The notes beneath the pieces are model-generated. The model did not search any database, was not told the origin of the DNA, and was given only the letters and a program-made list of their open reading frames with translations. Of a DNA stretch of 31,009 nucleotides, positions 6,889-14,041 are shown piece after piece. Position 1 is the first letter of the stretch, and every line of letters starts with the position of its first letter. The DNA comes from Planococcus antarcticus DSM 14505 (GTDB lineage: Bacteria > Bacillota > Bacilli > Bacillales_A > Planococcaceae): positions 1 through 31,009 of the forward strand of contig NZ_CP016535.2 in the NCBI RefSeq assembly GCF_001687565.2. The letters run 5' to 3'. Both the position numbers and the translations under genes were made by a program.

Positions 6889-7124
6889 AAATGCTTTTCC
6901 CCTTTATGGTCGTTTCTGTTTTCTCACAATGAATTGTTGTAAAGTTTGTGTTTAATTGGGTAAATACCGTATGTAGCGAACTACTCAAGGCATTTCGATC
7001 AAAAGAAAAAGAGCGCCGTCAACTAAAAACGAGCCCAGTAGAATCAAGGATTTGAATGTATCTTTTTTTCTAGTAAAATCAGTTTCGCTGGTTTTTCTTA
7101 GGAAGTCAATGGAATCGGGGATTT
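6889..7124. other. Intergenic region with a duplicated half-site
   Basis: GAATCAAGGATTTGAATGTATC at 7041-7062 and a copy with three changes at 7112-7133 form a direct repeat 71 bp apart. The second copy runs into palindrome c; the first carries only the left half (GAATGTATCTTT). This may be the scar of a lost site. Confidence 0.6.
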
Positions 7125-7156
7125 GAATGTAACATAATTAGTATTAAGTTACATTC
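7125..7156. repeat. 32-bp palindromic site c (12-8-12)
   Basis: GAATGTAACATA, centre ATTAGTAT, TAAGTTACATTC. The left arm has A instead of T at position 10, giving one mismatch between arms. Confidence 0.92.
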
Positions 7157-7194
7157 AAATTTAACAAAAAGTCTCAAAAAATGATTCGTAAAAG

Positions 7195-7440
7195 TTAGTA
7201 ACTCGGAGAGTAGATCCTGCCGGTATCCGTATCCAAGACAAAATCAACTTCTATATCCGCTGAATACGGAATTTGATCAAAGTTATGAAGCCGGCAAAAC
7301 ACATTGGCAAAGTCACGAGTCTCAAAAGTTAATTGGTCTGCTTGTCGATACATCTGCCTCAATTGCTGCTTGGAACATTTTTTACCGGTCAATAAGGCTT
7401 GGTTGAAGTAACCGTCAATTTCAATAATCATCATGATCAC
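7195..7440 (-). CDS. 81-aa protein of unknown function in its own cassette
   Basis: Starts at GTG 7440 or, more likely, one of the two ATGs at 7434 and 7431; none has a good ribosome site, and a 7-bp inverted repeat (7442-7458) sits where one would be. The protein is cytoplasmic-looking, without signal or helix, and ends FVLDTDTGRIYSPSY. It contains ALLTGKKCSKQQLRQMYRQADQ, probably a helical pair. I believe similar proteins with the DTDTGRIYSP ending occur on Bacillales plasmids and phages, but I cannot name a family. It is the sole gene between palindromes c and d. Confidence 0.7.
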   Translation of the reverse strand: MIMMIIEIDGYFNQALLTGKKCSKQQLRQMYRQADQLTFETRDFANVFCRLHNFDQIPYSADIEVDFVLDTDTGRIYSPSY

Positions 7441-7441
7441 G

Positions 7442-7458
7442 GCTGGTTGCTAACCAGC
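7442..7458. promoter_or_regulatory. Inverted repeat at the start of the 81-aa gene
   Basis: GCTGGTT-gct-AACCAGC, 7-bp perfect arms, ending two bases before the GTG codon. It takes the place of the expected ribosome site, so it may be a translational hairpin or an operator. Confidence 0.5.
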
Positions 7459-7527
7459 TATATAGCTTAAATTTTCATTACTTTCCTTTTTCCTATGTTA
7501 CTAGAATTAAGATAAATCAAGTACTTC

Positions 7528-7559
7528 GAATGTAACTTAATTGCTATTAAGTTACATTC
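7528..7559. repeat. 32-bp palindromic site d (12-8-12)
   Basis: GAATGTAACTTA, centre ATTGCTAT, TAAGTTACATTC. Perfect arms; counting the complementary ends of the centre, the dyad is 14-4-14. Confidence 0.95.
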
Positions 7560-7714
7560 ATTTTCATAGTAAATAAGTTATTTTGAAAGTAGATATTTCA
7601 ATTTACAAAATAATACTTTTTTAGTCAAAAATGTATTATTTACAAAATTTTTTATTAGATATATTGTAAAAAAGTACTATATAAATCAGGGAATTAGAAG
7701 GGGGAAAGAGAAAG

Positions 7715-8689
7715 ATGAAGAAATTTTATTTAAATGCAATAGCTATAGTCTTTATGCTTAGTTTTTTAGGTGTAAACACTACTTTTGCCGAAGAACCTAT
7801 TACTGAGACAGAGGATGTTTTTTTCGAGGAGCTTGTTACACCGGTAAGTCTTAGTTTAACAAATAAAAATGAGTTAAGAGATTTAGGTTTTACTGAAGAA
7901 GAATTGACTACCATGACTAACGATGAATTCGGAAAATACAAAGAATTAGATGGAGAACTTACTCAAAAAACTAATCATTTTTATGAAGTTACTACAGATT
8001 TATACGAAAGAACCACGGTATTAGAAATCACTGAAAAAGAAGCATTAGATAGAGTTGGGCCACTTGTTAACACAACGCCAACTACTGTGATTCCACCAAG
8101 TCTTGGTGGAATCACAGTAGTTAAACCGCCAATCTCTACTATGTCTATTCAGCCTACTACATCCACCACGTCTACTTCTTCCACAAGTAGTACGGTCAAA
8201 ACTAGTTGGTTTAAAATGACTACTACGTCATCAAAGCTCTCTAATGGAAATGTACTATTAAAGAATTCATTTGTTTGGTTAAAGAGCCCTAATGCTCAAT
8301 TTACAGATGTAGTTGGAATCACTCATTCTGCAAGTGCTGTTAAGGTTCCTGGAACTGAAGGATTTTCTTACAAATATACTGACGGCAAAGGCGTTCATAC
8401 TTTAGGTTCTAAAAGTACAAGCAGAAATAGTTATGGGATAGCAAAAAAGTTTAATTTGAAAGCAATTGGTACAAATATTCCTCCATATAACCATAATGGA
8501 TATATATCTGTTCAAGTTAAAAAAGGTAATAAAAATGACATTAGAGCGAATGCTTATGGTCATTATACTCATTTAACTGCTGGATTTACTGGTACTGCTT
8601 CTATTGGTTTGACACCTGGTAGTATGTCAGTAGGCTGGGGAGCAAAAGAATCAAGAATGCCTAATACAATGATTTTATTTAACTACTAG
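7715..8689 (+). CDS. Large secreted protein with Thr/Ser-rich linker (324 aa)
   Basis: ATG after AAGGGGG, with a candidate promoter TTAGAT-N17-TATATA upstream. Residues 1-25 are a signal peptide, likely cut after TTFA. Residues 26-115 are acidic and helical (NELRDLGFTEEELTTMTNDEF), like a pro-region. Residues about 116-165 are a Pro, then Thr/Ser-rich linker (TTSTTSTSSTSST). The C-terminal domain (about 165-324) is Gly/Ser/Thr-rich with YKYTDGKGVHTLGSKSTSRNSYG and NAYGHYTHLTAGFTG, probably beta-rich, and ends SVGWGAKESRMPNTMILFNY. No family recognised. It converges on the membrane-anchored 185-aa gene in the same cassette (d to e), so the two may be partners. The linker coding region contains a 43-bp perfect palindrome. 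Confidence 0.85.
   Translation: MKKFYLNAIAIVFMLSFLGVNTTFAEEPITETEDVFFEELVTPVSLSLTNKNELRDLGFTEEELTTMTNDEFGKYKELDGELTQKTNHFYEVTTDLYERTTVLEITEKEALDRVGPLVNTTPTTVIPPSLGGITVVKPPISTMSIQPTTSTTSTSSTSSTVKTSWFKMTTTSSKLSNGNVLLKNSFVWLKSPNAQFTDVVGITHSASAVKVPGTEGFSYKYTDGKGVHTLGSKSTSRNSYGIAKKFNLKAIGTNIPPYNHNGYISVQVKKGNKNDIRANAYGHYTHLTAGFTGTASIGLTPGSMSVGWGAKESRMPNTMILFNY
8080..8122. repeat. 43-bp perfect palindrome inside a coding region
   Basis: Two 21-bp arms, AACTACTGTGATTCCACCAA plus G and its exact reverse complement, separated by one T at 8101. It encodes TTVIPPSLGGITVV at the border between the pro-like region and the Thr/Ser linker. Present identically in both plasmid copies. Confidence 0.93.
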
Positions 8690-8719
8690 AAAATCTGCTG
8701 TCTTTTTCTGCCTATTATG

Positions 8720-9277
8720 CTATTCACTTAATGGAGCAATTATATTTTGGCCTTCGTCATAAAGCGTTACATTAGGAAGAAAAGTTGACTTTAAATCACT
8801 TGGCAGTTTTTCATATACTAAAAAAGTTTCGTCTTTAGAAACAGTAGATGTAAAACTAAAATTTTCTTCTGCAGATTCAGCAATTATATGATCAATTTGT
8901 AAGTCTGGGTTTTTTCCAACTAGGATTCCATACATCCCTTTATTCGTTTTGAGATCCTGGTAAGAAGCAATGTTAGTCCCCCATCCAGATTGTTCAATTT
9001 TGTACTTCCCATTCCATCCTTTAAGCAAATGAGTATAACCAATATTTTTATCTGCTGTTTCAAATAATGCGATATAAGAATTGGTATCATCGATTTGAGT
9101 TACTTTTAAGATATCAAATTTTATTTCTTTTTCATTTCCTTTATTGTGCCATTCCATCAAATTAGCCTCGATGGATGCCCTTTCATCTTCAATAGAATAT
9201 TGATTAAAATAAAATAAAGTATAACCAAAACCAATAACCATAATGAATAAAATAACATACAACACTTTTTTTCTCAC
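8720..9277 (-). CDS. Membrane-anchored extracytoplasmic protein (185 aa), unknown
   Basis: GTG start at 9277, eight bases after GAAGGGG. Residues 1-25 (KKVLYVILFIMVIGFGYTLFYF) form a signal anchor with no lipobox. The rest is an extracytoplasmic domain with alternating hydrophobic strands (EIKFDILKVTQIDDTNSYIALFET; YTHLLKGWNGKYKIEQSGWGT). I do not recognise the family; such plans occur in small extracytoplasmic binding or immunity-type proteins, which is only analogy. It is convergent with the 324-aa secreted protein, 30 bases apart, in the same palindrome-bounded cassette. Confidence 0.8.
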   Translation of the reverse strand: MRKKVLYVILFIMVIGFGYTLFYFNQYSIEDERASIEANLMEWHNKGNEKEIKFDILKVTQIDDTNSYIALFETADKNIGYTHLLKGWNGKYKIEQSGWGTNIASYQDLKTNKGMYGILVGKNPDLQIDHIIAESAEENFSFTSTVSKDETFLVYEKLPSDLKSTFLPNVTLYDEGQNIIAPLSE

Positions 9278-9480
9278 TTTTTTCGCCCCTTCATCATAAA
9301 AAGTATCTTCAATTATCTGGTAATAGCTAATATTATATCAAGTATTATCAAGTAAAGTTCAGTTTTCAAAAATTTTCAATTTGGAATTTTACATATCCCC
9401 TTTTTGCTCATTGGAGCCTCCCAAATGCCTGAAAAATAAATAGAAACTTGCTGTATATTTTTACTGTGAAATCCAGTTAT
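9278..9480 (-). promoter_or_regulatory. Upstream region of the 185-aa gene
   Basis: On the minus strand, ACTTGATA occurs twice 11 bp apart, and the second copy runs into TATAAT (about 9331-9336). This gives a plausible -10 box with a weak GAACTT -35 box 17 bases upstream. The rest up to palindrome e shows nothing else I can name. Confidence 0.4.
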
Positions 9481-9512
9481 GAATGTAACTTAATTACTAT
9501 TAAGTTACATTC
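9481..9512. repeat. 32-bp palindromic site e (12-8-12)
   Basis: GAATGTAACTTA, centre ATTACTAT, TAAGTTACATTC; perfect arms. Confidence 0.95.
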
Positions 9513-9551
9513 AGTTGAAGTAGAAATTTTCTTAAAAGCCTGCTAACAACC

Positions 9552-9857
9552 TTAGAAACGTTCCCCTTTTTTTCCGAGCAAAACAGCTAATACCACAAAG
9601 ATATAAGGGTAAGAGAGAAGCGTCAATTCGAGAAATCCATACCCAAATAACATTGCTGTCGCCTGTTCATCCGAATAATAACCAGCGCCAACCATATAAG
9701 TTCCAAGCAACAAATAACTTCCGATTGATAAAATAGTGAAAAAAAGTCCAATTATATTTAATTTGAATTTGAAGAGCGTATAAAGCAAAACAGGTACATA
9801 GATCAGCCCTAATATAAGCAAAAATCCGAAAATATATAACGGTTCAAAGACATCCAT
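9552..9857 (-). CDS. Three-helix membrane protein (101 aa), sole gene of its cassette
   Basis: ATG at 9857 after AAAAGGAG. Hydrophobic segments lie at about 8-29, 34-55 and 69-94, with a short acidic loop YYSDEQAT (60-67) between the second and third. The C-terminus is GKKGERF. No family recognised. It is the only gene between palindromes e and f. The other copy is at 25053-25358 and is identical in length. Confidence 0.75.
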   Translation of the reverse strand: MDVFEPLYIFGFLLILGLIYVPVLLYTLFKFKLNIIGLFFTILSIGSYLLLGTYMVGAGYYSDEQATAMLFGYGFLELTLLSYPYIFVVLAVLLGKKGERF

Positions 9858-10010
9858 TTTCTTTTCTCCTTTTAGCAACCTAGTTTTCTCAGGTATTTTT
9901 AGCAGCTACAAAACCCTGCCATTGATATTAATAACAACGACTGGGGCTTACAAAAGTTTCCATTCAAAGAGAATTGATAGATAAAATGATTCTACTTTAC
10001 TGGCGGATGT

Positions 10011-10042
10011 GAATGTAACTTAATTAGCATTAAGTTACATTC
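10011..10042. repeat. 32-bp palindromic site f (12-8-12)
   Basis: GAATGTAACTTA, centre ATTAGCAT, TAAGTTACATTC; perfect arms. Confidence 0.95.
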
Positions 10043-10056
10043 AAAATCAATAAAAC

Positions 10057-10103
10057 GACTACCGTAGTCTATAAATTTATGTTTATTCAACTACCGGTAG
10101 TTG
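10057..10103. repeat. Pair of ACTACCGGTAGT palindromes (one damaged)
   Basis: CAACTACCGGTAGTTG at 10088-10103 is intact. The partner near 10057 reads GACTACCGTAGTC, one G short of the copy at 25561. The pair looks like a double operator, though no gene start is adjacent. Confidence 0.65.
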
Positions 10104-10134
10104 ATTATTTTCTTACGATTCTAGGAGAATAATG

Positions 10135-10172
10135 AAAAAGGGCAAGCAAGAGATTCCCTTGCCTCCTTTTTT
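10135..10172. terminator. Probable bidirectional terminator
   Basis: AAAAAGGGCAAG ... CTTGCCTCC then a T run; stem GGCAAG/CTTGCC flanked by A and T runs. It lies 78 bases downstream of the XRE-membrane regulator gene on its strand. Confidence 0.6.
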
Positions 10173-10249
10173 GAACCTAGTTCTATGCTTTCACCTTCAA
10201 TTTCTTCCTAAGTTCTTCCTAGCGTTCATGTGCCGCTAAGATTTAAGAA

Positions 10250-10810
10250 TTAATTGAAAAGAGACAAGCTCAAAAACGTTAATATCCCGGAAATCAACCA
10301 AACAAATGACGATCAAAGTTTTGAAGTAGAGATGGGTTTTTCTACTCTTGTCTCTTTCTTCGCCTGAAAGTTTTCGTCCTTCCTGGAAAGCCAAAATTTC
10401 TTATATGTTTTAAATCATGCTTCTTTTTAATCTTCTCGATTTTGATGGCTGCATACAGGCAGCATAAGAACAAAGCCAATGAAATAAGCAGTCCCTTTTT
10501 TCCGGCTAAACTAAGCATCGGGCCAACTGAAATTACGAGAGAAATGCGAATAGTAAATGGAGGTTGACCATTTGTTCATCTGAGCATTTTGAATTTCATT
10601 TTTCATGATCTCGACATCCCCTTTGACTAAATCGTCTAAGGATACGGCAAAAAGAACACTCATCAGCAGCAAATTGTGGATGTCCGGATAGCTTCGTTTC
10701 ATTTTCCCAATTGGAAATGGTTTGTCGTGAGATATAAAGTTTTTCCGCTAATTCTTCTTGGGAAAGCTGTTCTCTGGTTCGGTATTTTTTAATTTGTTTG
10801 CTGAGGTTAT
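10250..10810 (-). CDS. XRE-family regulator with membrane domain, copy 1 (broken by indels)
   Basis: Same gene as 25760-26324, described there. Here the start codon lacks its C (ttat instead of ttcat at 10807-10810), and there is an extra T near 10691 and other small changes. This copy keeps the CCCC run near 10617 and the CCC run near 10496 that the other copy lacks. Joining the two gives one 188-residue protein. Confidence 0.75.
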
Positions 10811-10884
10811 TTTACTCGCTCCTTCTAATTCGAGAGTAGTTAAAAATGATGGGGTGCTATCAAAACTTTTTATCATCAAGTGAT

Positions 10885-10897
10885 TTGACCGTGTCAA
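10885..10897. promoter_or_regulatory. TTGAC-cgt-GTCAA operator candidate
   Basis: A perfect 5-3-5 dyad between the XRE regulator (leftward) and the secreted protein gene (rightward). It is flanked by two TTTATCAT motifs. The spacing suits an XRE-type dimer. Confidence 0.45.
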
Positions 10898-11229
10898 AGA
10901 TCTTTATCATGCCTATCATCCTACTACACGAAGGGATCGGCACAACATCTGTAATTTTACTCCTTTTGTTATTTTTCTCTTATTCTTCCCTCGTTTAGCC
11001 CACAAGAAAGTCCGAATTACGATAAAATACAGCAATTTTAAAGGTTTTTTCAGAGTTAAGAAGGCAGAGAAAGTTAAAAGAAAAGTAGCTTTTTGTGTTT
11101 TTGTTTGATAATTCACTTAAATTCCCTGGTTCTTTTATTCCTTTTTAAGTAAAAATGTTATTTAAAGTGGAAGACGGGAACGTATTTCATAAGATCGAAA
11201 ATAACATTATTACAGGAAGGGGTTTTTTT

Positions 11230-11711
11230 ATGAAATCTATGAATGTAAATCAGGTACCTTTTTCGATTCAAAAACTTTTAGTGGTAACAGTGGCTTTCTT
11301 AATGGTTTTTAGCTTTGCTTTTTCCTCCGTTGGACAAGCCCAGGCGATTGAGAATGACAACGAACGAATTACGAATGCTCTTGAAGATACATTGGCATAT
11401 GAAAATGACGCATATATTTTTGACCGTGAACGAGCAATGACAATGGATTAACGGTAGAAGAAGCGAATATACTTGAAGAAAGTATAAGTGAAAATACAGA
11501 TCAGGTAGGTGTATTGATCCTTCCGGTTCTAGCGATTCCTCCTGCAGTTGCAGCCGTAGCGAAAGCAGCAGCAGCTGGTGGTGCAGCAGTTGTAGCAGGT
11601 GCCTTTATGCTTGATGTTTACAACACAAGTACGTATACAGCGTGTCAGAATTTTTATGGACAAAATGGCGTGATTGATAATTTCTGTGAAGCGACGGGAC
11701 ATATAGATTAG
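11230..11711 (+). CDS. Secreted bacteriocin-like precursor (160 aa after correction), copy 1
   Basis: ATG at 11230, seven bases after AGGAAGGGG. This copy has a single base loss near 11437 (GCAATGAC instead of GCAATTGAC). Restoring it from the other copy gives 160 residues: a signal peptide 1-39 (LLVVTVAFLMVFSFAFSSVGQAQA), an acidic segment 40-93 (ENDNERITNALEDTL ... EEANILEESISENTD), a hydrophobic Ala/Gly-rich stretch 94-128 (VLAIPPAVAAVAKAAAAGG) and a C-terminal part with Cys139 and Cys153. The plan matches the 167-aa protein at 15363. I infer a precursor whose hydrophobic C-terminal part is the active piece; the family is not recognised. It is followed 22 bases later by a 55-aa membrane protein and faces an XRE-membrane regulator. 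Confidence 0.7.
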
Positions 11712-11733
11712 AATGGAAAGTGGAGGTGTTACG

Positions 11734-11900
11734 ATGAACAACAGTCATTTTTCTGCAGTTGAACGAATAGAAACCATGCTTACCGAAGTTTCATTTCTGA
11801 AATTGATATTGGTTGTTGTCCCTGTCTCTATGGCGGAACGTTACTGTATGCGGTCTCCAGTGATTTCTTTGCTACACTGACGTACACTTTTTTTAGATAA
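11734..11900 (+). CDS. Small membrane protein downstream of the secreted precursor, copy 1 (one base lost)
   Basis: Same gene as 27250-27417. A C is missing near 11834 (ATGGCGGAACG instead of ATGGCCGGAACG), which breaks the frame after about residue 34. The start ATG and the GGAGG ribosome site are intact. Confidence 0.7.
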
Positions 11901-11964
11901 AGACTCTCAGCAACAAAATAAAAGAGTGGATCCCACCTTCTCGAAAGACAGGGTTCTACAGATT

Positions 11965-11999
11965 AAAAGCCGCATCCTGTAAAGGATACGGCTTTTTTT
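11965..11999 (+). terminator. Rho-independent terminator after the precursor operon
   Basis: AAAAGCCGcATCC, loop tgtaaa, GGATaCGGCTTTTTTT: a nine-pair stem with one internal mismatch and a long T run, 65 bases after the 55-aa gene. Confidence 0.9.
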
Positions 12000-12072
12000 C
12001 TTTCGATAAAGGAATTCATTAGTTTTTCGTTTGATCGTTGAAAAGTGAAGGGAGACATAGGCTACATTTTAA

Positions 12073-12101
12073 TTGAGTTAGAAAAGGAAAAAGTATATAT
12101 T
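12073..12101 (+). promoter_or_regulatory. Promoter of toxin-antitoxin pair 1
   Basis: TTGAGT, 17-bp spacer, TATATT. Just downstream is a direct repeat GAAAGTAC GAAAGTAC (12105-12120), a likely operator for the AbrB-type antitoxin. The matching promoter of pair 2 is at 13328-13356. Confidence 0.7.
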
Positions 12102-12162
12102 TAAGAAAGTACGAAAGTACGATTTTATCAAAGTGATACAAAAATGAAAGGTGGTTAATCGG

Positions 12163-12480
12163 ATGCCAAAACTTCAGGAACGTTTACCGGACAACGGCGT
12201 GGCCAAGCATGTCCGTTTGCGGAACAAAGGCCAGATAACGATTCCCAACGAAATACTGGAACAGTTAGAGTTAACCGCAAATACCAATCTCAAAGTGACC
12301 GTGGTAGACGGACGGATCGTCCTGATTCCGATGATTGAAATCGCGAAAGACCAGGCTTGGTATTGGACCGAAACGTGGCAGCAAGACGAAAAAGAAGCCC
12401 AGCAGGAGATCGACAAGGGGCAAACCAGTGGACCATTGGCCGTAGAAGATGCGCTTGCCTGGTTGGAGGAAGAGGAATGA
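12163..12480 (+). CDS. AbrB/MazE-type antitoxin, pair 1 (105 aa)
   Basis: DNA-binding antitoxin that would neutralise the toxin encoded next and repress the operon. The start is the ATG at 12163 after AAAGGTGG. Residues about 18-60 form a swapped-hairpin AbrB domain: VRLRNKGQITIPNEILEQLELTANTNLKVTVVDGRIVLIP, with the family hallmark KGQITIP. Residues 61-105 are acidic (WYWTETWQQDEKEAQQEIDKGQ ... EDALAWLEEEE), the part expected to wrap the toxin. The stop is 13 bases before the toxin start. Its twin at 13416-13733 is almost identical in protein sequence, so the operon was duplicated. Confidence 0.9.
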   Translation: MPKLQERLPDNGVAKHVRLRNKGQITIPNEILEQLELTANTNLKVTVVDGRIVLIPMIEIAKDQAWYWTETWQQDEKEAQQEIDKGQTSGPLAVEDALAWLEEEE

Positions 12481-12493
12481 AGGTGACCGTTGC

Positions 12494-12768
12494 TTGTTTG
12501 AACTAGAGATTACGAATAAATTCAAGAAATCCTATAAAAAGTTTCACAAAAATGAACAACGGGCCGTTAGCGAGACCATTAAGCTCTTGGCAGCTGCACC
12601 ACCTTTTCAACCTTCCCTGAGAACCAAGCGTATTGAAGGGACGAAAGCCATTTTTGAAGCAAGTGCCAATATGGATATCCGAATATCCTGGGAATACAGC
12701 CAGACAGCTGAACAAACATTGATTTTACGGAACTGTGGACACCACGATGATTTACTAAGAAACCTTAA
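12494..12768 (+). CDS. RelE/ParE-superfamily toxin, pair 1 (91 aa after correction)
   Basis: Probable mRNA-cleaving toxin. The start is TTG at 12494, nine bases after AAGGTGA. Hallmarks are ITNKFKKSYKKFHKNEQ (helix 1), LAAAPPFQPSLRTKRIEG (basic strand) and the closing ILRNCGHHDDLLRN, where the GHHDD histidines resemble the YafQ/RelE active-site end. In this copy one C is missing near 12764, so the frame runs past the natural stop; the copy at 28010 and pair 2 both end in RNP. The low-efficiency TTG start suits a toxin that must be made in less amount than its antitoxin. Confidence 0.85.
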
Positions 12769-12785
12769 AAGAATAACTCATGAAG

Positions 12786-12812
12786 AAAGCCCTCCAGCAA
12801 TGGAGGGCTTTT
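12786..12812 (+). terminator. Terminator of toxin-antitoxin pair 1
   Basis: AAAGCCCTCC-agcaa-TGGAGGGCTTTT, the same hairpin as after the 167-aa secreted protein. The T run is followed directly by palindrome g. Confidence 0.9.
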
Positions 12813-12844
12813 GAACGTAACTTATTTGCTATTAAGTTACATTC
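12813..12844. repeat. 32-bp palindromic site g (12-8-12)
   Basis: GAACGTAACTTA, centre TTTGCTAT, TAAGTTACATTC. The left arm has C at position 4, the only copy with this change. Confidence 0.92.
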
Positions 12845-13007
12845 AAACTGCTAGAAATTAATGAAATCTGAGTGCCAGATATTGCACCTATTAATATTAA
12901 TTAGTGTTTTTTCTAACTCAGACAAATACCGATCTACTGCTTTCAATAAAATATTGTTGGTGTCAAACTAGGTCACTTTGAGATTGAAATCAAAAGATAA
13001 AGGAGTA

Positions 13008-13193
13008 TCAAGATTTATTGTTCATTTTTACTTTTTTGACTGCATTGAAATTGAGATAAATAGTGTATCCAACAGCTATGAACAAAAGTATAATTCCATA
13101 ACCAATCTCTAGATTCAACCAATATACAGATACTATTAACGTTATGGCGACAATGAAGAGCAATTGTAGGCTTGATCGATGATACTTATTCAT
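13008..13193 (-). CDS. Small two-helix membrane protein (61 aa)
   Basis: ATG at 13193, six bases after GAGGTGG; an upstream GTG would lie inside that ribosome site. Helices lie at about 8-26 and 31-50, with a loop NLEIGYG and a basic tail VKKVKMNNKS. The plan and the E-I-x-aromatic loop match the 57-aa and 56-aa proteins of other cassettes. It is the only gene between palindromes g and h. Bases 12845-13007 show no gene, only short AT-rich dyads. Confidence 0.72.
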   Translation of the reverse strand: MNKYHRSSLQLLFIVAITLIVSVYWLNLEIGYGIILLFIAVGYTIYLNFNAVKKVKMNNKS

Positions 13194-13257
13194 TGTTTTC
13201 CACCTCACTTTTCTTTTGATTATTTATATACTGGAATGACCACTAAATCTCAGAACT

Positions 13258-13289
13258 GAATGTAACATAATTACCATTATGTTACATTC
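13258..13289. repeat. 32-bp palindromic site h (12-8-12), with compensatory change
   Basis: GAATGTAACATA, centre ATTACCAT, TATGTTACATTC. Both arms carry the T-to-A type change at the same paired position, so perfect symmetry is kept. Confidence 0.95.
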
Positions 13290-13327
13290 AAAATGGATAT
13301 AATCCCTCTCTATTTTAACCATTTTAA

Positions 13328-13356
13328 TTGAATTAAGAAGAAGGAAAGTATATATT
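13328..13356 (+). promoter_or_regulatory. Promoter of toxin-antitoxin pair 2
   Basis: TTGAAT, 17-bp spacer, TATATT, followed by GAAAGTAAGAAAGTT, a weaker version of the direct repeat in front of pair 1. Confidence 0.7.
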
Positions 13357-13415
13357 TAAGAAAGTAAGAAAGTTGGATTTTATTAAATTATACGAGATTG
13401 GAAGGGGTGTATCGA

Positions 13416-13733
13416 ATGCCAAAACTTCAAGAACGTCCAAAGGACAACGGCGTGGCCAAGCATGTCCGTTTGCGGAACAAAGGGCAGATTACGATTCCCA
13501 ACGAAATACTGGAACAGCTGGAGTTAACCGCGAATACCAATCTCAAAGTGACCGTGGTAGACGGACGGATCGTCCTGATTCCGATGATTGAAATCGCGAA
13601 AGACCAGGCTTGGTATTGGACCGAAACGTGGCAGCAAGACGAAAAAGAAGCCCAACAGGAGATCGACAAAGGGCAAACCAGTGGACCATTGGCGGTAGAA
13701 GATGCGCTTGCCTGGTTAGACGAAGAGGAATGA
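13416..13733 (+). CDS. AbrB/MazE-type antitoxin, pair 2 (105 aa)
   Basis: Paralogue of the antitoxin at 12163, differing at only a few residues (ERPKD for ERLPD near the start, DEEE for EEEE at the end). The ATG follows GGAAGGGG. The AbrB domain KGQITIPNEILEQLEL and the acidic toxin-binding tail are unchanged, so cross-binding between the two pairs is likely. Nucleotide identity is high over the whole operon, with many silent changes, which points to an older duplication rather than an assembly effect. Confidence 0.9.
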   Translation: MPKLQERPKDNGVAKHVRLRNKGQITIPNEILEQLELTANTNLKVTVVDGRIVLIPMIEIAKDQAWYWTETWQQDEKEAQQEIDKGQTSGPLAVEDALAWLDEEE

Positions 13734-13746
13734 AGGTGACCGTTGC

Positions 13747-14022
13747 TTGTTTGAACTAGAAATCACGAATAAATTTAAGAAATCCTATAAAAAGTTTCAC
13801 AAAAATGAGCAAAAGGCCGTCAGTGAGGCCCTTAAGCTCTTGGCAGCTGCACCACCTTTTCAACCTTCTCTGAGAACCAAGCGTATTGAGGGGACGAAAT
13901 CCATCTTTGAAGCCAGTGCTAATATGGATACTCGGATTTCGTGGGAATACAGCCAGACAGCTGAACAAACGCTAATTTTGCGCAATTGTGGTCACCACGA
14001 CGATTTACTAAGAAACCCTTAA
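13747..14022 (+). CDS. RelE/ParE-superfamily toxin, pair 2 (91 aa)
   Basis: Intact in this copy: TTG start after AAGGTGA, 91 residues ending LLRNP. Compared with pair 1 it has QKAVSEALKL for QRAVSETIKL and SIFEASANMDTR for AIFEASANMDIR. The basic centre (SLRTKRIEGTK) and the GHHDD end expected for RNase-type toxins are kept. It converges on the third toxin-antitoxin pair. Confidence 0.88.
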   Translation: MFELEITNKFKKSYKKFHKNEQKAVSEALKLLAAAPPFQPSLRTKRIEGTKSIFEASANMDTRISWEYSQTAEQTLILRNCGHHDDLLRNP

Positions 14023-14041
14023 AAAACAAGAAGTCATGAAG

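Noticed and set aside
7528..7559. 32-bp palindromes as ordinary rho-independent terminators
   Set aside because: The stems are AT-rich, no T run follows, and two of them directly follow a true GC-rich terminator. A minor role in ending transcripts is not excluded.
12174..12416. Antisense frames opposite the antitoxin genes
   Set aside because: Cys/Ser-rich shadow translations opposite a well-supported AbrB domain, without ribosome sites.
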